Source of the DNA: Euperipatoides rowelli
Lineage: Eukaryota > Onychophora > Udeonychophora > Euonychophora > Peripatopsidae
NCBI GenBank assembly: GCA_003024985.2
Contig: PXIH01S0010768.1
Reading direction: 5' to 3' (one strand)
Length of the DNA: 12,857 nt
Shown here piece by piece: positions 7,606-12,857 of this stretch (positions are counted from its first letter, which is position 1; every line of letters starts with the position of its first letter). A program made the position numbers and the translations under genes. The notes below the pieces were generated by a model that saw only the letters and a program-made list of their open reading frames with translations, did not search any database and was not told the origin of the DNA.

Positions 7606-7848
7606 ACAAGTGGAAGAATAAGTACATTGTAGAGTAGACTATTATGACATTTTTTTGAGTGATATGGTTGGAAATTAGGTTGGCTAGGTATTTGTTATTT
7701 GTTTTTTTTCTTCCTCCCCCCCCCCCCTCCTTTTGTGTTATAAGCCCACACATACTGTACTATTGTGATACATACACATGTATGGACAGTGAGTTTAAAA
7801 CTTAAATATACAATTATTTTGAGTTTTTTGTAATTTTGTTAATTGCCT
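7606..7848 (+). other. 3' UTR of the L1/Tx1-like LINE with a C12 run
   Basis: Non-coding sequence between the last recognisable ORF2 codons and the polyadenylation signal. It contains a T/C tract with C12 at 7716-7727 and, further on, short palindromes such as tacacatgta. No other gene was seen. Confidence 0.5.
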
Positions 7849-7880
7849 AATAAATAGGGGATATTCCCTTTAAAAAAAAA
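7849..7880 (+). terminator. Polyadenylation signal AATAAA and A9 tail of the LINE
   Basis: AATAAA at 7849-7854 lies 18 bp before A9 (7872-7880). A signal followed by an A-tail marks the 3' end of a retroposed LINE. In such AT-rich DNA each part alone would be weak evidence, but their order and position support the call. Confidence 0.55.
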
Positions 7881-7889
7881 TAAGTCTGA

Positions 7890-7955
7890 TTGAAATTAGA
7901 GGTGACAGTATATAATGTTTATAAGTTGAATTACAGGTGACAATATATAGAATGT
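7890..7955 (+). repeat. Two copies of a roughly 30-bp direct repeat just after the LINE tail
   Basis: ttgaaattagaggtgacagt continuing to aatgtt (about 7890-7919) recurs as ttgaattacaggtgacaata continuing to aatgtt (about 7926-7955). The period is about 36 bp, with a few substitutions and a small indel. No function is apparent. Confidence 0.5.
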
Positions 7956-8178
7956 TCTTAACTAGATGACTGTCTGCATTTAATGTTGAATTAAAGTTTG
8001 GAAGAGTATAAATTTGCATTTATTTATCTCAAAAACTTTTTTTTGGGACCATTTCCCCTTAAATCCTGATGATCAACTTTTAATTTATTTTTACCCTTTC
8101 TAGGTGTCTATATGTACATAAATGAAAATATAAACTTTGAAATTTATTATAATTTAAAACAAGCTCTGAAATTAAATT
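7956..8178. other. AT-rich DNA, nothing recognised
   Basis: No open frame, motif or clear repeat boundary. Confidence 0.5.
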
Positions 8179-8532
8179 CTTATAATTTAACAATAGGCTA
8201 ATAATAAAATGCCTGTAGCTTTCATATTAACACAGTGAGTTCTATATAGAGAAGAGGGGAAAAAATTAGCATTAAACTTTTTTTTTTTTTTTTTCAAGTT
8301 TGAACATTTTTAACATTAATTTTACCTTTATCAATTTAAAGCTTATAATTTAACAATAGGCTAATAATAAAATGCCTGTAGCTTTCATATTAACACAGTG
8401 AGTTCTATATAGAGAAGAGGGGAAAAAATTAGCATTNTAGAGAAGAGGGGAAAAAATTAGCATTAAACTTTTTTTTTTTTTTTTTCAAGTTTGAACATTT
8501 TTAACATTAATTTTACCTTTATCAATTTAAAG
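8179..8532 (+). repeat. 163-bp tandem duplication, second copy carrying an extra 28 bp at an N
   Basis: Copy 1 is 8179-8341 and copy 2 is 8342-8532. Both begin cttataatttaacaataggc and end atcaatttaaag. The copies appear identical, including a T17 run in each, except that copy 2 has an added 28 bp (an N plus a repeated 27-mer). Identity through a long homopolymer means either a very recent duplication or an assembly artefact. Confidence 0.85.
8410..8464 (+). repeat. 27-bp exact duplication flanking an N (probable assembly seam)
   Basis: The 27 bases at 8410-8436 (starting tagagaagaggggaaaa) are repeated exactly at 8438-8464, separated only by N at 8437. Two contig ends that overlap but were joined with a placeholder base would give exactly this pattern. 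Confidence 0.8.
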
Positions 8533-9013
8533 ATTTTATTTTTCATTTACTTTAATTGTGAGACTTCATTTTAACATGAATAAAACGTCTGTAAAATAAA
8601 TGTCGCATTTTGAAAATACAAAGTACGCAATTGACTAGGAAATAAATCTTAGCTCCTAACTGTATATAAATTTCCATTGTTTGGAAAGCTTGCCCTACCA
8701 AACCATCCCAGACTTAATACAAGATACAGCTGAAAAGATCCATTTTTGTATTTTTCCATTATTGTCCTTATCTCTTTTCTTTTCTTTATTCTTTTTTCTG
8801 ATAAAAAGAATAAAGATAAAGAAATAAACATTGAATTAAAACACAAGTTTTGGCCCATGAGAAAATTTAAATATGCCCGTTTTGAGAAACGTAATTTGTC
8901 TTGTTTGTATTGCATAAAAAAATATCTATAAGTTACTTTAAAAACATTAATTTAAAAAAAAAGTTACGATTTCTTCACTAATATCAAAAAGATCTTTGAT
9001 CCTTAAGCTTGCT
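8533..9013. other. AT-rich DNA with a long imperfect hairpin at 8779-8821
   Basis: Left arm cttttctttattctttt (8779-8795) pairs with aaaaagaataaagataaag (8804-8821), with one or two bulges. Open frames here on both strands have low-complexity translations and no recognised motif. Nothing else seen. Confidence 0.5.
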
Positions 9014-9346
9014 AACCCTGTTGACCCCATTATTTACTCTCCTGCATCTGTTTTCTGAAAACTTTTCAAGTTTTACTCAATGGACCTCAAGCCTGGCACA
9101 CGCTACAACTTTGGCCCCTATTCTTTAGCTGCTCCTAGCTGACAAGTCAACTTTTACTTTGCCGTTACACCGCACATCCATCAGACCCATCAAATGCATA
9201 GATTAAACAATAGTACAACCGTTTTTCTTCAAAAAATTGCTTCAGCCCATCCTCCCCCTTCAAGCCAATCTCCCTTTGAGATTATCGTCTGCCCTATTGA
9301 AAAATTATTGTCTATCAGACTTGCTTTCTGGCCCATGCTTGAGTAA
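9014..9346 (+). pseudogene. Possible decayed coding fragment, unknown family
   Basis: This segment is clearly less AT-rich than its surroundings. One plus-strand frame of 110 codons is broken only by two TGA codons and ends at TAA (9344-9346). Pieces of it read NPVDPIIYSPASVF, KLFKFYSMDLKPGTRYNFG, QVNFYFAVTPHIHQTHQMH and FEIIVCPIEKLLSIRLAF. The residue composition is mixed and not the Ile/Phe/Lys-rich pattern of random AT-rich frames. I do not recognise the family and saw no catalytic motif. A retroelement gag or env relic and a host exon relic are both possible. No start codon, promoter or splice site could be assigned with confidence. Confidence 0.25.
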
Positions 9347-10142
9347 GCATGAAGCTAAGAGCTTGCATCATTTTGATCATTTTTAGCATCTTTTTTTATT
9401 TCTGTATTTAGAAAATAAAATTAATTTATAACATTTTTATTGATATATTTTAAAAAATGTTTTCCTTATACAGTATATTATTTATTAAATAAATATTTTA
9501 AAAGTAGGAAGAAATTAGCTTACGTAAGCTATTAGGCTACTTTATAAGCGCAACTTTAGAATTTTATGTTGAACAAAGAGATAGTATTTTGCTATTTGTA
9601 ACTTTTTTAAAAACATTAAAAGATCTCTACGTTCTTACTTTCTTTTTATTAGGAATTCTTTTACGATTTTTTTTTGATTTTATTCCGATGTAGGCTATTC
9701 AGCTTACCGTATATAAAAAGTGATTGATAGCCTAATTATATGCTAAGTAAAAAGACAAAAGAAAAATGTACATCAAATCAATTTAGGAGAAAACAGTATA
9801 AAGTAAATAGAATATTAGTGAAAATATTTTTAATTCTATTTATTTTTTTTAAATGAATTCATGTTCTTTTTTTTTTTTTTAATTTATTGCCTTTTTTATA
9901 CATTATTTATATTTAAGATTACCTTTTTTTTTAAAATAAAGAAAGAAAAGAAAAAGTCGTTATAGTTTTAAAAGTTTCGCTTAAAGATAAAAGAATCAAT
10001 ATAATTTATTCTTTTGTAATACCTAATTGCATATAAACGTAAAAAGATATTACCATAAAGAAATAGACAAAAATAGTAAGGTAGAAGTATAAATTATAAA
10101 TTACGGGGGGAAAAAAAATTATAAATTTTTAATATCTTTTAA
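9347..10142. other. AT-rich intergenic DNA, one 16-bp palindrome
   Basis: No coding motif. The only notable element is tagcttacgtaagcta at 9516-9531, a perfect 16-bp palindrome. The remainder is dominated by T and A runs. Confidence 0.5.
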
Positions 10143-10377
10143 GGAACAATAAAAAAATCCTATCAAAGACAAGAATTGACTTTTCTCCACAAGTTCTTTG
10201 TGGTTTCTGGCAACATTTTACTATTTTTTCCACAAGATCCAATTGTGGATGTGCAAGATATCTTTAATCCTTTCTGTGACAAAGATGATTGCTAAGTTTA
10301 ATGGATGCACAAAAGAAACCACAGCTCTACTTCAGCAAAAGGTGGTTTTGTCTCACCTTTTTTTTTTTTTTTTTTTA
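10143..10377 (+). pseudogene. Possible coding-like fragment ending in a T run, unknown family
   Basis: A plus-strand frame from 10143 to TAA (10293-10295), 50 codons, includes SYQRQELTFLHKFFVVSGN and PQDPIVDVQDIFNPFCDKDD. After that stop another frame (from about 10288) reads MIAKFNGCTKETTALLQQK before an 18-base T run that ends at 10377. The base composition is more balanced than in the flanks. No family was recognised and the frame is short, so chance is quite possible. Confidence 0.18.
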
Positions 10378-11945
10378 GGGATAGAGTAATATAAATAGCA
10401 ATAATAGTTTGGTATCTGCGATCATTTTTGTGGCAGATCATTGCAGGAATTATAACCATTCTTCTTAACAAATCTCAGTTTTTAAAATAAAGTAAATTTA
10501 CAGTATATACTGTATATGTATATACAGTATTTATTTATTTGCTGTCATTATTTTTTTTCTTTGATAATATCTTTGTTTTGCTGAAAAATATATTTGTATA
10601 AGATATTTATAGGGATTTTTTTTTAACAAGTAATAAGATTTTTTGACATTAACATATAGAATAATTATCCATTATTTACCCCAAATCTCCCCCCCCCCCC
10701 CTTTCTTAAAGAGTTTTTAGTTGTTATATTAAGCTCGATTTCCCCTTCCATAGCTAGTCGATTCATTGGAATTTTGCCCTCCTCAGCAGCTGGTCTGAGT
10801 CTTCAAGAGGGAGGGGGGGGGGACACTGGTGTTTTTAATTAACCGTTAGTTGTTACCATTATACACAGAATAAATTTGCATTTCGCTTGAGGGGAGGGGT
10901 CTTTTTATCACCCATCTTATCTTTGTATTTCTGCCAGAAGCTATTGATCTCAGAAATTGAATCGAGTAATAAATTGTGATAGTAAATATTTATTTTCATT
11001 TTACTAGCAATTTTCTAGAAGAAATGGAAGTTTCTTTATAAGTCTGTTATATTGTCCTTATTCTACACAGGCTTCACTGTCAACATATATTTTATTGGTC
11101 TGCAACAGTTTGTCTTATTGATTTTTTTTTTAACTCGGCTGATATAAAGGACAGTTTTGAACAGTGAGAGCTCAACTGATATAGATTTTGCCACCTCTTG
11201 GCTGCAGTCACAAACTGGGCAATTTCCTCTGCCAACTAAATATATTTGATTACTTCAGTTTTGTTTGATTAGTTTTGACGTTTAGCATTTAGGCTTCTTT
11301 GCTTCTAGTGCTGTGTAATTAATTTAAAATCCTACCTTAGTTCCGCGCATTCACTTTTCTAGATGAATGGCGTATTTTCAATTTGGATATTTGCCTGATT
11401 AAATTACAACTGATTTTTGACATGAACTATTAAAATAATAATTTCAGAGTACCATTTAATTTGTGAAAATCTAAACATGAAAAATTAAAAATAATTTATT
11501 AAAGTTTAATATTTCAGTCTTTATGAGCAACATTTTTTAATTTTCATTATTTCTTTAAAATACTTTCCGTTATCATTACTGTTTCTTTGTTGATGTTTTT
11601 ACTATGACGGCGTTATTGGTCTAATAATCTCCCAGAAGTCAATTCTTTGTTGGAAAAAAAAGCTCGGCTATTTTTTTTTTAAATCAAAAGGATTTATTTT
11701 AAAGTTTGAGAGCTTTATTTTTAATTATTTGTAATTTTACTTTTTTTTTTTTTGTTATATAGTGTTTTTTTTTTTTTTTCGTGCTAAAAGAATTGTATAA
11801 AAAATTGAGTTGTCATATTAAAATCCGGGTTATTCAAAAACAATTATGGGTAGCCCCCCCCCCCCCCCCCGGGGCACCTAGCAAGGTCTATAATTTTTTT
11901 TGATTTTGAGACAAATTTGTTGTAATTTAAAAACAAAATAGGCAC
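10378..11945. other. Long AT-rich stretch with homopolymers and short palindromes, no gene seen
   Basis: Contents: an AT palindrome cluster at 10500-10528 (acagtatatactgt, then actgtatatgtatatacagt), C13 at 10689-10701, G10 at 10813-10822, several T runs of 10 or more, and C17 followed by GGGG at 11854-11874. The segment 11160-11360 is slightly less AT-rich but has no recognisable frame. No RNA gene was seen. Confidence 0.5.
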
Positions 11946-12079
11946 TTTTTTAGTCCCCCCTCCTGATTATTACCCCTCAAGATTATCAGAGGGTTGGAAC
12001 ATAATAGAAATTAATAAATGCAATGGGTTATCTATACATGCTTGTGAAAAAAATCAGGAAGGGGAGGGGAACTAAAAAA
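11946..12079. repeat. Imperfect inverted repeat, arms about 22-27 bp
   Basis: ttttttagtcccccctcctg (from 11946) is matched in inverse by atcaggaaggggaggggaac continuing to taaaaaa (12053-12079), with a few indels within the C/G tracts. The loop is about 85 bp. This may be the folded core of a small transposable element. No target-site duplication is apparent. Confidence 0.4.
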
Positions 12080-12613
12080 ATCCTCAGATTTTATCCATCC
12101 TCAGATTATGAAGAATTTTGCAAATAAATTTAAACTTGTTGTAATATCAATTTATTCTTTAAACTTGCTCATTATATAAATTTAAAACCTTTTTATTTAT
12201 TATTCATAAGTAGGCTATAAGGGGAAGAAAAAGTACCAAAGAAAGAAAAAATGTAAATAAAATATAAAGGCAATTCAAATTAAATAAAATACTGTCTTCT
12301 ATAATATTAATAAAATAAATTAATTTTATTCATAATTTAGACTTATAAAATTTTTCTCTGTTAGCATTGCTGGGCCTTGTATAAAATAAGAAGAAGCAAT
12401 GCCGTAATTAATGTATAAAGATGATTGATTGGTTGATTCAAGGTCATGAAAATTAATATTTTCCCAATAGTTAAGTCTTCAGTGGAAAAGTTAAAATGAG
12501 GAATCCCTGTATTTCTCATTAAAGATTCTATCGCAACTGCCACACAAGTTTAGAAATTTAAATCTATTGTCAAAACAATTATTGATTTACCTCTCAACTA
12601 TAATGTTCTAAAT
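12080..12613. other. AT-rich DNA with an 8-bp-arm stem, no gene seen
   Basis: gcattgct (12364-12371) and agcaatgc (12395-12402) form a short perfect stem around a 23-base loop. A 60-codon minus-strand frame in 12361-12543 has no recognisable motif. Short copies of cctcagatt[a/t] occur at about 12082-12110. Confidence 0.45.
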
Positions 12614-12857
12614 CAATGATTCTCAACCTAGCCAGCCAAATACCCACTTTTTATTTTATATTTAAATTTATATGAAGGTTTATTTATTGAACATATTATA
12701 TACATATACTGTACAATAATTAATTACATATACTGTACGGTATATATAAGAAAATTAAAACACTAAATTATTTTAAAACCTTAAACCTTAAAAGATGTAC
12801 CAACCCCTAGTGTTCCCCTATATAGGCCTAATCTGGAAGTAAAATTTCATGTATCTT
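12614..12857 (+). mobile_element. Possible end of a non-autonomous hAT element, cut by the window edge
   Basis: CAATGATTCTCAACC at 12614-12628 followed by aatacccacttttt closely resembles the common hAT terminal pattern CAGTGNTTCTCAACC with a following GTACCACTTT-like stretch. Further right, gatgtaccaacccctagtgt (from 12795) resembles the internal sequence often seen in such elements. The other end and the 8-bp target-site duplication would lie outside the window, so the call rests on one end only. No coding sequence is visible. Confidence 0.4.

Larger units (their letters stand above)
5974..7880 (+). mobile_element. 5'-truncated L1/Tx1-like non-LTR retrotransposon with 3' UTR and A9 tail, inactive
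   Basis: The region holds the reverse-transcriptase and C-terminal half of a LINE ORF2 (5974-7605), then about 270 bp of 3' UTR with AATAAA at 7849-7854 and A9 at 7872-7880. ORF1, the endonuclease and the start of the reverse transcriptase are absent, the usual result of incomplete target-primed reverse transcription. The 5' junction lies at or slightly before 5974. No convincing target-site duplication was found when sequences before 5974 and after 7880 were compared. The orientation is opposite to the CR1-like LINE at the left. Clade assignment rests on motif style only. Confidence 0.78.

Noticed and set aside
5950-7895. Target-site duplication for the truncated L1/Tx1-like LINE
   Set aside because: Only agtct is shared between the 5' flank and the sequence after the A tail, and its position does not fit well. 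This is too short to support.
8649-8931. Overlapping ORFs of 88 and 61 codons on opposite strands
   Set aside because: They derive largely from an A/T hairpin and homopolymer-like sequence. No motif and no codon pattern supports either.
12361-12543. 60-codon minus-strand ORF with a hydrophobic C-terminal part
   Set aside because: Too short, no recognisable motif, and part of it is a short stem sequence. Not distinguishable from chance.
1-12857. CRISPR array, tRNA or rRNA genes, bacterial-type operon
   Set aside because: No regularly spaced identical repeats with unique spacers, no cloverleaf with A and B boxes, no rRNA-like segment and no prokaryotic gene structure were seen.

Overview
The window looks like non-coding, transposon-filled nuclear DNA from an invertebrate animal. 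It is very AT-rich, with many long T and A runs and several C or G runs. No continuous cellular gene, tRNA, rRNA, operon or CRISPR array is visible. The only recognisable coding sequence belongs to retroelements of three kinds, all broken. The heptamer TAGGCTA/TAGCCTA and its relative TAGGCCTA recur all along the window, and TACTGTA/TACAGTA are also frequent. This fits a metazoan such as an aquatic arthropod, but the species cannot be named from the sequence.

Layout, left to right. (1) From 1 to about 2001, minus strand: a CR1/L2-like LINE cut by the left window edge. ORF1 (2001 to 952) is one reading frame with only two nonsense codons. It has a virus-like 2A motif (SGNVELNPGP), a PHD-like zinc finger, a coiled coil and an RRM-like region. 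ORF2 (435 to 1) begins with a second PHD-like finger and enters the apurinic endonuclease domain. (2) 2605-2930: a piggyBac-like MITE with perfect 17-bp ends including TTAA. (3) 2931-4794: non-coding DNA with LINE 3'-tail-like sequence, a diverged direct repeat and a doubtful second MITE. (4) 4798-5528, plus strand: the integrase C-terminus (GPY/F module) and tail of a Gypsy-like LTR retrotransposon. It ends at a 15-nt polypurine tract followed by TG, so an LTR may start at 5514. (5) About 5595-5890: five degenerate copies of a roughly 58-bp tandem unit. (6) 5974-7880, plus strand: a 5'-truncated second LINE (L1/Tx1-like reverse transcriptase, C-terminal region, 3' UTR, AATAAA, A9). (7) 8179-8532: a 163-bp tandem duplication with an N flanked by a 27-bp duplication, which looks like an assembly seam. 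(8) 8533-12613: mostly featureless AT-rich DNA with two weak coding-like fragments (9014-9346 and 10143-10295), hairpins and C/G homopolymers. (9) 12614 to the right edge: sequence resembling one end of a non-autonomous hAT element.

How the parts worked together. In each LINE, the reverse transcriptase and endonuclease would have copied the element RNA into the genome, and the CR1-like ORF1 would have supplied an RNA-binding partner. The MITE and the hAT-like end would have been moved by transposases encoded elsewhere. None of these elements looks able to act now. The most informative part is the CR1-like ORF1: its frame is nearly intact, and one of its two stops falls exactly on an expected zinc-binding cysteine.
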